From Monodelphis domestica (lineage: Eukaryota > Chordata > Mammalia > Didelphimorphia > Didelphidae): a DNA stretch of 64,000 bases. The DNA is taken from assembly GCF_027887165.1 (NCBI RefSeq), contig NC_077227.1, positions 442,449,895 through 442,513,894 of the forward strand, given 5' to 3'. Made by a program: the position numbers and the translations under genes. The notes below the pieces were generated by a model. It saw nothing but the letters and a program-made list of their open reading frames with translations, did no database searches and was not told the DNA's origin. Positions 1-13,900 of the stretch are shown one piece after another (within the stretch, counting starts at the first letter, position 1; the number at the start of each line of letters is the position of its first letter).

Positions 1-3000
1 AAGCATCTTTCTCATGAGACAATAGCAGAATCACAGAAAGTTTCAGACACAGACATTTACAAGAGACTTTTAATGCCTGACAATTATATGAAACATGACA
101 AAGACACCCACAGAAGAGCTCTTAAACATTAGCATTAAAGTGGCTTTCGTAATCTCCTCTCTAACATGCCGAACACAGGATCTCTTTGAAATTTTGGTAA
201 ACTACTGAATTGACTTTTCTCCCCACAAAAAAGAAAAAAAGGATCATGCATTTTCATACACACTAGAAGTAAGACTTCTGGAATTCTGCCGGGTTTGAGA
301 ACTGATGTTCTGTTAGATTTTGGTTAATTGTGTGATAGGTGGTGGAGGGATGGTGAAGACATTCAGTAGCAGAACATAACACTCAATGCTTTCCTGGAAG
401 CCTTCTGAGAAATTTGGTATTTTAGGCTAAAAGATTTCGATTCCTGAATATAGGCTCTACCTAACTCTTGAATGAATTTTAAAGTGCAGCAAATGTGGGG
501 TGGCGGTGACAATAAACATTCACTTGTGGATTGTATCAAATTCTTAACAGCGACTTCCAAACCAAATCTTTACTTTCCTTCTATCTGACTAGATAATCTT
601 ATTTATGGCTTTCACTTTAATTATACTCTAGTGATCATGACATCATGAATCAAATGAGATCCTATATCTCAGCTGAAGCACACTTCAAGACACTTGATTT
701 TTGAGAGGCGTCTCTCATTAAAAACAAAGTAGCTGGACTACAGTATTTCTGCTCCTTCAGTGATCTCCTGTTTTATATCATCTGACTTTAGCAAAGGGTC
801 ATAATGAGAACCATCTGGCCGGCCAATGCTTTTATATCTTTTGTAAAACCATGAAGATGCTGCCCTTTACATAAGGGCCCGTTCTTGATTCTAGTTTCAT
901 GAAAAATGTCATCTCTACAAATAAATCTGTATGCTTTCTTTAATAAGAAAAGTATATACTCCAACCTCCTCCTGATGGGAAGCTCAAGGCCAAGTGCCAT
1001 TTTTTTACCCCGAGGGCTTGAAAAGATCAATGCCTTTTGCTTCCTTCAGAGGAGTTCTAGTTGGTTGATCCTTAAATGATTTACTATACATTATTTTAGC
1101 TTCTGAAGTCCTTTTCAAGGTTTGGGGAAGGGAGGGTAAATGTGAAACATATAAATATATGTGAATAACAGTGAAGTCAGCTTACATTTTTTGACTAAAG
1201 CCTAAAAAGTTTAACAACGTATTTAGTAGCTCTTAAAAATAGCAGATGAAATTCTCATACTTCAGTGATGCTAATTTTCTTTCCAATGTCATTGAAGCAT
1301 ATTACTAGTTCCTCTTATTAGAATAAACATTCTGCATAAAGTACTGTGTATGTTCTTTGAGAGCAGCTTTAGTTTGTATTGGTACCCCCAATTCTCAGCA
1401 AAGTGACTGCTAGCTACATAAGTGTTTAATAAATGTTTGTTCAAAGATTGATGGGCCAGAACTCAGATATATGTAATCCTTGGGTTGCTGTTAATCACTG
1501 AATTATGATTATGGATATGACAAGTTCTTCTAAGTTTTATGTAAAGGGATAATTACACTGACTCTGAATTAGGTTTATGTTATAGATGCAACTTTATCAT
1601 GAGAAATGGGATATAATGAACATCTTTTGGGCATCTTCAATATTTATTCAGTGCTTAATAGTTCAGCTTTTAAAATGTAGTCCCTGGGAAGATGTCTATA
1701 GATTGGATGTGACTGAAAAGCACTTTTTTCTTGAATTTTTACTTTCTCATTTTCATAAAAAAAATCCTGAGAAATATAAAATGAATAAAAGAATGAAACT
1801 TTTCTTATTTTTATGGGGTATGTTTGTGGTAGTTATGATGCTTCAACTCAAGCTCTAAAACCTAATCAAATGCCAAAATAACATGATTTGGGGATGATTT
1901 TTTTTAATATAGAATATGTGTAGTGATTTAGAACAATAAATGTTACAAGAAGTTTTTATCATAAACTAAGCAATAACAAGAGGAAACTCAAAACTAATGT
2001 ACAGATTCCTGTTCTTTGACAATAAATTATAATGAAAAACTCAGACACAGAATGTCATATATACAAGCTGCTAATGTGAGCACTCAAATAAAATGGCCAC
2101 AAAAGTCTTTAATCTTGATTTAATAAAGTTTATACAGTATCAAATTATATCAAAAGTCTAAAAAAAGCACAATGAAAGTTTTTAATCATGTTTACAAATT
2201 ATTTTATATACCATAAAAAAACCAATGAAATGCCAAAACTAAAGTTAAAAAGAAAATCAAAGGTTGTAATTCTTTATCAGCTCTAGAAAAAATGTGACTG
2301 TCTCAGGTGAGAAGCCTTGGATTTATTAAATACAAGAGAAATCACAATGTATGGAAGCAAAGCTACCTTTTTTTTTTAATGAGCACAGACTTGGAGAATT
2401 AAAAACATTCATAAGCTATAAATACCACAATAGTGAATTAAATAATGTTCCCTTCACCAAAATTAATGAGCTGTCCATTGGTGGCCAAACATTGGATGTG
2501 ATTCAATGTTGAGAATTTCAAAGAGCTGTTTAATTTCAGAGTTTCTACACATAATTTGCAAAGGCTCATATATCTCAAGGTTCTAAAATATTCTATTATA
2601 ATAATGTAACTAAGATAAAATACTCTTAAAAGGCAACAAACCATTCACCTACTTCTCACAGAAAACACAGGCTAAGGGAACCAGTAATTAAAAGGCAGCC
2701 TTATAGAAATTAGTTCAGAAGAAACAGATGGATGCAACATAACTCTGGGTCATAATTGGCACTGAACCACAGTAACTCTAGTTTTAATTTGACAAATTCA
2801 ATAACAAATGCCCATCTCAAAATATATGCAGTGAAATAATTACTTTCATGTAACTGGAATGTTAAAACCATTGACTCAAAAAATACTTAGTGGAAAGAAA
2901 AACAGAAGGAATGTAAAAACATGATGGAAACCTAATTTTTAAACTTCTTTGATGATCAAAACTTGGTGTATCTATAGATTTTAAAAGTCAGTGTCATTGT

Positions 3001-3382
3001 TCCTGTGCATGCCTTTAATTATGTTGGTAAAACTCAACAGCTAGCTTAAGCTTATGTTTACAAGACATCAGAACAACCAGTTAAATAGTGAAGTCAGTCA
3101 TTTAACTGATTGTTTACATGACCCCAAGCAACAGATGCCTGTTTTCCTCCACCTCCAATGAACCTCTTAAATTTACCAACTGATTTGAGTGCTGTCAGAG
3201 AGGGAGCACAAGGAAATAAAACCTTCAACACTATAATAATTAATGACAAATGAAGATGTTTCTAATTTGAGGGAGGAAAAGAAGTTGACTGCAGAAAAGC
3301 TTAAAAACATACATATGTGCAGTGTGTGTGCTGTGTATGCTGCGTATATACATACTAGTGCATCAACTTTGCCTCTAGACGA
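1..3382 (-). other. NETO2: Probable NETO2 3' UTR and downstream flank
   Basis: AT-rich sequence immediately after the stop codon, with no marsupial SINE and no convincing ORF. The only repeat I recognise is a short L2 end near 1345-1452. Minus-strand AATAAA candidates read as TTTATT at 2322-2327 and 1643-1648; further ATTAAA variants exist, so the cleavage site cannot be fixed. Plus-strand ORFs here, such as 1586-1858, resemble nothing. Confidence 0.55.
1345..1452 (+). mobile_element. L2 LINE 3' end fragment
   Basis: Matches the L2 tail pattern: 'ctttgagagcag', then 'tctcagca...gtgactg', then 'agtgtttaataaatgtttgttcaaagattgat'-like sequence. Diverged and old. Confidence 0.5.
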
Positions 3383-3963
3383 TTAGAAGTCAATGGACAT
3401 TGACCCCTGTGCAGAATCCTCTCGTCCTCTCACATAAATTTCACAGGGAATCTCCTCCATCACTCTGTCTTCTATGGCCTGTTCAGAACACTCATGTGAC
3501 TGTTTGAAAGTGTAACTGCTTTTTTTGAAGGTGCTATTGAATGTCTTCATTGGCTGAGGTTGTGCAAAATCATTACGGAAAGGAAGTTCCATGGAACTGA
3601 GGTTGGTCCTGCTTTGTTTTACATTGGAAGCTTGGGATCCACAATGATGATCATGAATACAACGGGAAGCAGTGGAAGAGCGGCGCATTTTCTGGTAGTT
3701 CTCCAGTTCTTCTGATAAATCAGCCAAATCTGCAGAAATCTCTTTGTCCCTTAAGGAAAACAGTTCATAATGAGGAGGATCAAACACTTCTTGGAATCCA
3801 GTTTTGTTAAAAGCAGTTTTGCAAGCCATGACCTTTTTTCGAGGTTGTTTGACTTGAACCAAAATAGAAATAATGAGAAGGACCAAGACAATCCCTGATG
3901 TAATGCCAATGATTGTTCCATGTGTTTTGGTGATCTGTTCAAACAGACCTGCTTTTTTCTTCT
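3383..3963 (-). CDS. NETO2: NETO2 coding exon 9 (membrane helix and cytoplasmic tail)
   Basis: Encodes residues 333-525 and the stop. A juxtamembrane [10 protein letters not shown] precedes the helix (about [20 protein letters not shown]) and the basic stop-transfer KQPRKK. The tail has a conserved [13 protein letters not shown] block, HDHHCGS, an [12 protein letters not shown] block and the C-terminal SIDF. The acceptor is CTTTCTACAG|AG. The open frame continues upstream to 4123 but that part is intron 8: it lacks similarity to NETO and starts beyond a good acceptor. Confidence 0.97.
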
Positions 3964-6900
3964 CTGTAGAAAGAAAAAGGTTGAGTCCATCAGGATCAGT
4001 GAATATGTCCTTATTGCAAACATGCATTTTTAATAAAAAGTGCTGAACCCGTTGGTAAAATACACTGCGGATGGCACAATTTAAAATTCGACTTATAAAC
4101 AAAGGGAGAAAGGCCACGAACATTAATTACCATGAATATTTGTCAGGTCAGATAGCCAGAACTCAGGTAGTATAGGCAAAGGAGATAATGGTTTCTGTGC
4201 TTAGAGAGGGCCTATGAATGTATGCAATTTGCAAATTAAATTGTGCCAAATTCAAAATATTGTTTAATATCATCTTGTTTCTTGCTTTTGCATTATTTAA
4301 TAGCTTTGGTCAAAAATATCACTGACTAAATTTTATCCACATTTTTTATACTATTAGGCATTGATAATAATAATACTTAAATGACCGATTCCCCCCCCCC
4401 CCCCAATTTGTTGAACTATGAATAACATACTCGGGCATAAACAAGGATTTAATATTTTTCAATGATTAACTGTTGGTACTTCATGTCAAGTACACAAGAT
4501 GGCAGTATCAGATTACAACACCTTTTAATTATAAGGTATTTAATGTCTTTCTAGGAAAATACAAAACAAAACAAAACTAGGCAAATAATTTTGACAGAAG
4601 GCTTGCACACATCTGACCAATATCTTGTAGGTAAGATTTATTTATACTTCAGACATTACTTATTGGGATGATATAGATTAATAATCTCATTTTAATTTTA
4701 AATTTTATTTATTTATTTTTAAAACCCTTACCTACTGTCCTAGTAATAACTCTAAAACAGAAAGACAAGGGCTAGGCAAATGGGGTTAAGTGACTTGCCC
4801 AGGGTCACACAGCTAGGGAGTGTCTGAGGCCAGATCTGAACCCAGTCTCATTTTAATTTTAAAGAATTCTAAAACAAAAACTGAAATAGAATTGCTTTTA
4901 TTTTGTAAAGTTTTCACAATTTTACTAAATTTGTGAATTGAAAATTCTCATTCTCATAAATTTAAATTAAATAGGAAACACTGGTTCTACCTTTAAAATA
5001 ATTTTGAGAACTAAATAAGACTGGTTTTAAAGCAAAACAAGTCTTTAACATAAAAAATAAAGATAGTGGTGACATATTTCTAAAGAGCGTAACCTAAAAT
5101 TCTTTTAAAGATAATACTTTAGTTACAAGGCAAAAGTATTCTTTCTTTTGTCTTTACTCTAGTGCAGGCCAGAGAAGGTCAATGATCCATTAAAATGAAA
5201 AATTTAGAGCACATTTCTCCATTTCTGCCAAAAAAAGCTATGCTAAGCACATTCATAAAACAAGACATTTTAAGACTCCTTAATGAAAGGCAAGTGACAC
5301 TCTTCTCTCAGAGGTTGGACTTTGCACTGTATTCACCTTTACAATGATTTTCATCCCAAGGGTATGCACAATTTTGAACACCATTGCAGACCAGAGAATT
5401 ATTGATGCACATATTACTATGGCAAAAGAAAGTGCTGCCTGTGCAGGGAGCTGTAGGGAAAAAGAAAGCTATTTGAGTCATCAAGAAATTATAGAGAATG
5501 TATAGATTATTAATTTCTCCTTTCTAAAACTATTATCCTGATTTCAAATAGAAAGGAAAAAACTACCACATTGCATGCAAATAGTATGTTGGCAAAAGTA
5601 ACGATAATTACTCCTGTGGATCTTACTTTATAAGGTATCAAATTGGGAACATCTTTATCATTTTAATTTCTAGAAACATAATATTTATAATCAACAATTT
5701 TTCATTAGTCTACTCTTGCTGTTAACATACTTTGGACAAGAAATATAGTTAAGTAAATCAAAACCAAGATTTTTTATTTCTCAATCACTATTAAAGGTAA
5801 ACCATTGTTTCACATCATGATAGTATGAATTTTTGCCACGATTTTAATGACTTTGATACATAGCACAATGAAGTTTTTCAAAATATTAAAGGATGCTGGC
5901 ACAGGACTTACTTTCTAACTATTAAAATAAGGACAGAGTAAACATAGACATATGTGCTTTTTTCATAAAAAAACTCAAAAAATTATTTGCTATGTCACAG
6001 ACAAAAATGTGGAACTGAAAATTGCAAATGTGAAGATCGAAAGTCGTGGTTATCAGAAACTTTATCAGGACTGTTTCCAAAAATTTTAAGGGGCCTGAGT
6101 TACGAGTTTCTGGACAAATTAGACCTGATCTAACAACATGAGATTTTCTAGACTGGAAGAGATGAAGAGATATCTAGTTAATAGGAGGATATCTGTTGTT
6201 TTTTACTGGATTGTTAAGGTTTAAAGTGAACAGTGATTCAATTTTGTGTTACAAATGCACACAGAATTCCTTTTGGGAAGATAAGCCCAAGGTCAGAGCT
6301 GATAGTTACTGATTTATTAAATTTGGGGACCTGCTCAGCCTAGAGGACATAAAGGATCTGAAACTCAAGAAGTGAGAAAACTTAAGTGTTTTCCAATTGA
6401 CATAAAGGCTGAAAATATTAGAAACAATTCTAGAAGTGGCCAGTCATTTTGGCACCTTTTATGAAAATTATTAAGTGAGATATATTTATTTTCTGGGAGG
6501 CCAAAACAGCAGAATTGTTTCTAGAGAGAAAATACCAGCTTCATTAAGTAAGAGGAATTGGAAACAGTATTAGATCAGAACTTGATGTAACCTGAAGTAG
6601 TTTTTCTGCCACCTCAGTAGGAAATTTAAAATTTACTTGGGCCATGGATATATTTCTAGAACAGAACTCCAGAGGGAGGTCTCCTTATATTCCTTGGATT
6701 AAAAAAAATTTTTTTTAAACCCTTACCTTCTGTCTTGGAGTCAATACTGTGCTTTGGCTCCAAGGCAGAAGAGTGGTAAGGGCTAGGCAATGGGGGTCAA
6801 GTGACTTGCCCAGGGTCACACAGCTGGGAAGTGTCTCTAGGCCTGGCCCTCAATCCACTGATACAATAATTGCATACAAAAACATCATTAAACACAATTT

Positions 6901-7897
6901 GACAGAAAATATAATTTGGTATAAGATGGATCCACCTTGGACCCCATTGAAGATGAAGCTTAATTATCTATAAAAAATCACCTTGTCATAAAAGTCTCAT
7001 CTATAATCTTATTATGGGCACTAACCCTAAAGTTATACCAAGAGTCTAGTAAAAATTGAATAATTTGCTCAATTATTTTCTTGGTCACATTTATTGACAT
7101 ACAACCTTAGATTTATCTTTTACTCGAATAAACTTCTCATCTTGGTATTTGCATTCCTTTACAGTCTGGCTATAGTGTACCTTTCCATACTTATTTCATA
7201 TTACTCCTAAACTGGCTTACTTGGCTATTTTCTGAACTCACACCTCTGCCTTTGGAAAGCTGTCCTCCATGCCCAGAATGCACTTATTCTTCACATTCAT
7301 CTGACTATCTTTACCATCCTTCAGAGTTAAACTTAGGTACCACCTCTCAGGGGAAATCATTCCTGACCTCTCTTCCTGCACCCACCCCCAGTTGTTAGGA
7401 ATTCTCTCTTCAATTGGTGGCATCCTTTCAGTTTCAAAAACTTTGCTGCCATGAAGTGAGTGGCTAAAAATATTTTACTGTTCACATGGGTCCTTCCTCT
7501 TTCTTTGATCTCTTTGGGGACATCCTGTAAAAAAATCTCTTTACCTTGTGCTGACTTATGTAAATATTGTCACTCTCCTCTCCCACTCTAAGCAAGCCCT
7601 TGATGGCTTCAATTTCTCAGAATTCTCAGCACTTAGTTACAGTACTTTTCCCATAAGAAGAAATTAATACCTGCTCACTGAACTGAGTTTTTTGTTTTTA
7701 GATTCGTCACTAAAGACTTATAGTACTTTGTTGGGGACAGCTAGATGGCAGAGTATCAGGAGAGCCAGGTCTGGAATGGAGAGGATCTGGGTTCAAATCT
7801 GACCAAAGATACTTTCTAGCTGAGCTTGTCTGGGCAAATCACTTAACCTTGCTTGCCTAGCCCTTGCCCTTTGTCTTAGAATTGTTTCTAAGACAGA

Positions 7898-7987
<90 letters not shown>

Positions 7988-10900
7988 TGTATGTAGTACT
8001 TATTGGTCAGTTAGAGGTTAATTCATTCTTTGCTGAGCACTGTACTAGAATTAAAATGTGGCTTTGAATTCTAAAGTCAGACACACACTGTGTGACTGAA
8101 GAATGCTTCATGGCAAGTACACATACTGGGCATCTTGAATCTCCCAATCCTACCAGTCACTTACCTTGGCTGAATCATCTCACTTTTTTTGAGTTTCAAG
8201 ATCTTCATCTGTAAAAGGATGGGATGGAATATATAGCCTCTAAGAGCTCTTCTTGTTCTGAAATTCTACAATTCTATCACCGTTGTGTCTTTTTTTTTTT
8301 AAACTCTTACCTTCCATATGAGAATCAGCACTGTGTATTGGTTCCAAGGCAGAAGAGTGGTAAGGGCTAGGCAATGGGGGTCAAGTGACTTGTTCAGGGT
8401 CACACAGTGGGGAAGTGTCTGAGGTCACATTTGAACTCAGGACCTCCCATCTCTAGGCCTGGCTCTCAATCCACTGATCCACCCAGCTGCCCCCACATCT
8501 TTTTTCATCTTAATGTTTTATTTAACTAGTGACTAGTGTCTTTACTAGGAATTGCGTGGGTAGCAAAATTATGCTTATTTAATTTATCAAAGTGATAAGA
8601 AGTATTTGTATCTCCTGTTAAAATTCCTGATAGACTCATAATGTTTAATAAGAATTAAAGAAGTTTTTAGTCTAGGATTCATGAACTTGTTTTTTTTTTA
8701 TATTTTGATAACATGAAATTGTTGAGAACCCCTGCTTTAGATAAATACACACAGTACCACTAATTTGAACACACAGTTTCAAAACAATTATAATCTATTA
8801 CATTTCTCAGTGCGGGACATCAACCATTTGGTTCATTTGTCCCATTTTAGTTGTGACATAAGTATTACAAAACCAAGTTACATAATGTATATTCTTGGTG
8901 GTATAAAAATTGACCTGGAGAAAAATATGCCAACATTTTTGAATAGGATATTCCTAAAAACTGGAGTATTTCTTTTCTATAAGTTATACTGAGAACATTT
9001 CATGGTCATACTTTTAAAAACTATGGTATGCAGCCTGAATAATAGGTTGGTTACTAATTATATCCACTTTTATATTCACTATGTAAAATATGTATTTCCA
9101 TGAAAAGATAGCAAGAAGCTACTTTCCAAAATTTGCTGATTAGAGAAGTAACACAGTAGGACACCTTTAGGGTGTTTTGAATTTTTATGTCAATTTAATT
9201 AACATTAAGTTAATGTCTTTAATGGGGCAAGGCCCTGGTGATATAATCATCATTGGCATCCAATTTTCATATGTAATAATCAAAAATAAATGCAATCTGG
9301 GGGTTGCTCTTTCTTTTTGCCATTTAAGAGTGGTTCCCTTTAAATTTTTCCACTATATTTTATAAGTTTTGAGGAATAGAATTCTAATTACATAATTCTC
9401 TTTACTCTGTGAATTACAAGAATAATTAAAAATCAATGTTATTTGTCAGAATTTATTATAATTTGGAGGTTTTAGAATCACAAAGGTACCCTCTAAACTC
9501 TACAGCACGTTAATAGTTTTTGTAAGAATAACATTGATTACCCATAAAGTTTATGATATCAAACCATACATATATTTTTATTTTATTTTTTTAAACCCTT
9601 ACTTTCCATCTTAGAATCAATACTATGTAAGGGCTAGGCAATGGGGATTAAGTGACTTGCCCAGAGTCACACAGCTAGGAAGTATTTGAGGTCGAATTTG
9701 AACCCAGGACCTCCTGTCTTTAGGACTGGCTCTCAATCCACTGAGCTACCCAGCTGCCCCCTCAAAACATACATACTGACCAAATCATAAGTCCATATTT
9801 TGTATAAATATTACAAGACAACACCAACCACAGTGACATATTTTTCTCTCCTTATAGTCTCAAGACTCTATTTTTCCTTTCCACTGATTTCTGGGTCGCA
9901 AGATCAGGGAGCAAAATAAAGCTGGGGTTCCTGTTTTAGTTCTCCTATGACAAAATGTGGAAACAATGCTGAGAGATAGTTATACCCTTCAACTGGGCCT
10001 TAAGGGGGGCCCTCAGGCAATATGCTACTAAAATCATATTATGGATTTTATTTTAATGAAAATATCTTCTGCTACTTTCACAATTCTACTCCTAGAAATT
10101 ATTTTCTTAGTACCATATCCTTTCTTAGAGTCAGGTGTATATTAGTATTCTGTGCCTGGGAAGAAGCCAAACACCATCGATTGCTATTCTGCATTGTCCC
10201 CTTAGCTGAGTTATGCTATTTCAGTCACATCTGCAATCTGCAATGGGTAGGCGTGAAGAATCTGTCATGCAGAATTAGTCCATTTATATAAACCTTTTCA
10301 GAAATATTGATTGTTTTCATGGATGGATTAGTAACAATTACAAATCATTAACAGTTTAAAGAAGTCTAAAAATAGCCCAATGATTTGAAAATAATGAGCA
10401 TGTAAATTCACTGTTTAGAGATCTGAAAGGTGCTTATCACAGGGAGAATTTCAAACTGGAAGTCTTTGTTTCATAAAAATCCATGAAATTCCCTATTGAT
10501 CTACACTACATGCTCTCTTTCTCTCTTCCCTACTCGATGCCCCCTACCAGATTCATTTTCTGGTCCTTTGATTATTCTGTTACAAGTCTAGGAGCTTCAA
10601 GCTAGAAGGCAAACAAATGCTCAATCTGTAGCAGTCTGACAACTTGTGTTTAAATTTGATGATTAGCTAATACACATAGAAGATTTTTTCAAAGAGGAGA
10701 TCTCTTTATACCTTGTAAACTGAGTTGGCAGCATGAGGTAATATGTGTGTAGAGAGACTTACCAAAACTCATAATTCATGAATGTGAATTAATTTCTATG
10801 CCCTAAGGGTAAAGATATCAACAAATGGTATGTGTGTGTATATGTTAAGAATAGATACACTAAAATGGCTATTTTCTGTTTTAACTGCAGTTCTTTGTGT

Positions 10901-13900
10901 AGTAGGAAAGTTTATGAAAGTCTTTAAATTCTAAAAATCACAACACTAGACCTTGTCCATACTGACAACAATAAGCAACATTTGTTGAAGAAATGATTTG
11001 CTTCTTGGTTCCAACAGCATGGCAGACATATCTTACCTGAATCTACCATATATATTACATACACACACAAATACATAATTATATCACTCTAATACTTTAA
11101 ACTCAAAATTTCCACATTCAAATGACATCTTTCCCTCTTCCTTAAATATGCTTCTCCCCGCCTTGATCTTCCTTACCATTCTACAAGTACAACCATTCTC
11201 ATTGGCTGGAAGTCTCATGGTTTAACTGCCATGAGACCTTTCCATTTTCCTTACACCCAACTAAATTACCAAACACTACCAATTCTACATTTGTACCGTC
11301 TCTTGCTTTCCAGGACCACTTCCATATTTTAGACTTTCATCTTTTGTCTAAATGATTTCAAAAGTCTCAAACTTGTCCAACTCCTTCCTTTTAATTCATC
11401 TTGGATATTGTTTCTGCTGGATGTACAACTAATTATGAGACTTATATATTAAAAAAATCATCAATGGCCTTCCATTTCCTACTGAATAAAATCTGAAGAT
11501 GATAGCCTGCCATTCAAAGTCTACCATGATCTTAGCCCAACCTTCCTTTTCAGCATTGTTTTCTTAGTTCATAGAATTTCTAAATTGGAAGAGAACTCAG
11601 TGGTTATCTAGAACAACCCTGAAAAAAGGACTTTGCTTTACTACATATCCATTAAATAGTCATCCAGTCTTTGGGAAACAGGGAGAACCTATTAAAAGTA
11701 GTGCAAGAATTACTTGAAACAAGCAATTGTTTTTATGTACAAAGTTTCTTTTTGTGATGACATTGGTCATTTGTATATGTTTCTGCTGAGACTAAGCCAT
11801 CTCAGAACATATGATCTGGACCATATTAAGTCAGAGTGAGCTGGTCTTCCCTTCCTTCTTTAGTTTTTTTCTCAGTTACAGGCTGAATTTCATTACATAT
11901 AGGAATTTCATTGCTCTTTTTTTTGTCTTTTCGTGTTTTTTAAAAAAATCTATATTATACTAAAGAAATGTGAAGAAGGTATAGTTCTTAAATAGCACAC
12001 TTCAATAACTGTCAGAAATGAGAGATTTTGCAATATTTGTTGGTATCATTAACACCTACAAAGAAACATCTGTTGTACTGAAGTGCAAAGGAAAATACTC
12101 TCAAAAACAAAAAGAAATTCCAAGAATTAACTGAAAAAGTCTGATCAATTCCCCAAGAAGCAATGAAGTCTCTTCTCAGGGACCTAGAAACTAAAGAAAT
12201 TGTAATTTATTATTTTACATTGTAAGTTTTACATTTACTTCTTAAATTTGGAATAAGACCAGTAAAAAAAAAAACTGCTAAGATTTGCTTAGAAGAAAAA
12301 AAAATGCTTATCATGGGCAAGATAACAAAAACTCAAGTGTTGAAGATTAGAAAAAGGTAATTTTCACTGTGAAACTCACTTTTTCATTTAGGACTTTTCC
12401 AAGACCATCACAAGAAGTCCAAGGAAGTGTAAATCTTAAGTAAAGTAAAGTCTTTAAGTAAAGTAAAATCTTAAGTAAGTAAAATCTAAGCATCTTCATT
12501 AGACTACAAAGTGTCTATCAATAAAATCATTTGGATATTAAATATATTTTGTTTTAATCAGTTGAGAGTCACCATATTATTCCCATCCTAATTGAGACCA
12601 CAAGAAAAACAAACCCCTTATGAATATGTATAGCCATCAAAACAAATTTCTATAATGGCCATGTCCAAAAAATATTTGTCTTATTCTGCATTCTGAGTTC
12701 TTCAATTTTCTATCAGGAGGTAAATAGCATGTCTCATTGGTCCTCTGGAATCTGTTGGTCAATACTTTGATAAATGCTCAGCGCAGTAGTATAGAGCTAT
12801 ATTTTTGTATATCCTTAGAATTTGTCTAGTTCTTTCTCCTTCCTCCTCCCTCTTTCTTTCCCATTGAAATGTATTTGTGTATTCTATTCTCTATTTATTG
12901 TTCCTTCTTTTGACCAGTTCAGATGAGAATAAGGTTCAAAGGTCAGCCATGTTCCACCCTACTTTTTATTTGTATAGATGCCTACCTCTGTATACTAATT
13001 ATACAAGATAATTTTCTTTAATATTCCTTTTTCTACACCCCCAAATCCCTCCCCCCCCCCCCCCGCCCAAATTGTATTCCTTTTCCTTTCTCTTTCCATT
13101 CTTAAGATCATTAAGAGATAATAGAACCACTCCCAGACCATGTCTATTTGGACTTCCTCTATGGACTCTGATAATGATTAAAGATCAGAAGAGATAAATT
13201 TGTTATTTCCACTTAAGTGAATATATAGTTTATCCTTGTTTATTCCTTTTATCATTGTTCATTCATGCTTACCTTTTTATGTTTTTCTTCACTCCTGCAT
13301 TTGAATCTCAAAGTTTCCCCACACCCTAGTCTTTTCATTAGAGATGCTTGGAAATCCTCTGCTTCATTAAAGATTCATCTCCCCTGTCCCCATTAAATTA
13401 TTTTCAGTTTTTCTGGGCAAGTTACTCTTGGATATAAACCTATATTCTTTGCCTTCTGGAATATTACATTCTAAATTCTTCACCCCTTTATAATAGTGGC
13501 TGCTATATCATGTGTGATCTTGTTTATGGCTCCTTGGTACTTGAATTCTTTGTGACTGACTGCCTGGTGTATTTTTCTTGGACCTGGAAGCTTTAAATTT
13601 GGATTATGATATTCCTGGGAGTTTTTATTTGGGAATTTGTTTTAAGAGGTAAATGGTGGATTCTTTCTTTTTCTACTTTGTCCTCTGATTCTAAGAAAAC
13701 TGGACAGTTTTAAGATTTCTTGCATTTTTTCTTTTTGCTAGTTGCTTTTTCCTATGAAATAGATTACATTTTCTCCTATTTTTTTTGCCTTTGGACTTTG
13801 TTTTAATATTTCTTGTTGCCTCATGAAGTCAGTAGCTTCTATTTGGTCAATTATAATTTTTCAAGGAATTTGTTGCTTGTTCAAGGTTTAAAGAATAATT

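Larger units (their letters stand above)
3964..5336 (-). other. NETO2: NETO2 intron 8
   Basis: GT-AG intron of 1373 bp. It holds one SINE (4703-4845) and a C14 homopolymer (4391-4404). I see nothing else in it. Confidence 0.9.

Noticed and set aside
1586-1858. 90-codon plus-strand ORF in the 3' UTR region
   Set aside because: No recognisable domain, AT-rich, opposite strand to NETO2; it looks accidental.
3964-4123. Upstream extension of the exon 9 open frame (53 codons)
   Set aside because: It lies beyond the CTTTCTACAG acceptor, has no NETO similarity and is intron 8.
7864-8067. [13 protein letters not shown]
   Set aside because: Translation of AT and GTAT simple repeats.
10022-10291. 89-codon ORF in intron 7 as a hidden exon
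   Set aside because: Wrong strand for NETO2, and no domain or splice context; it may be conserved non-coding sequence at most.
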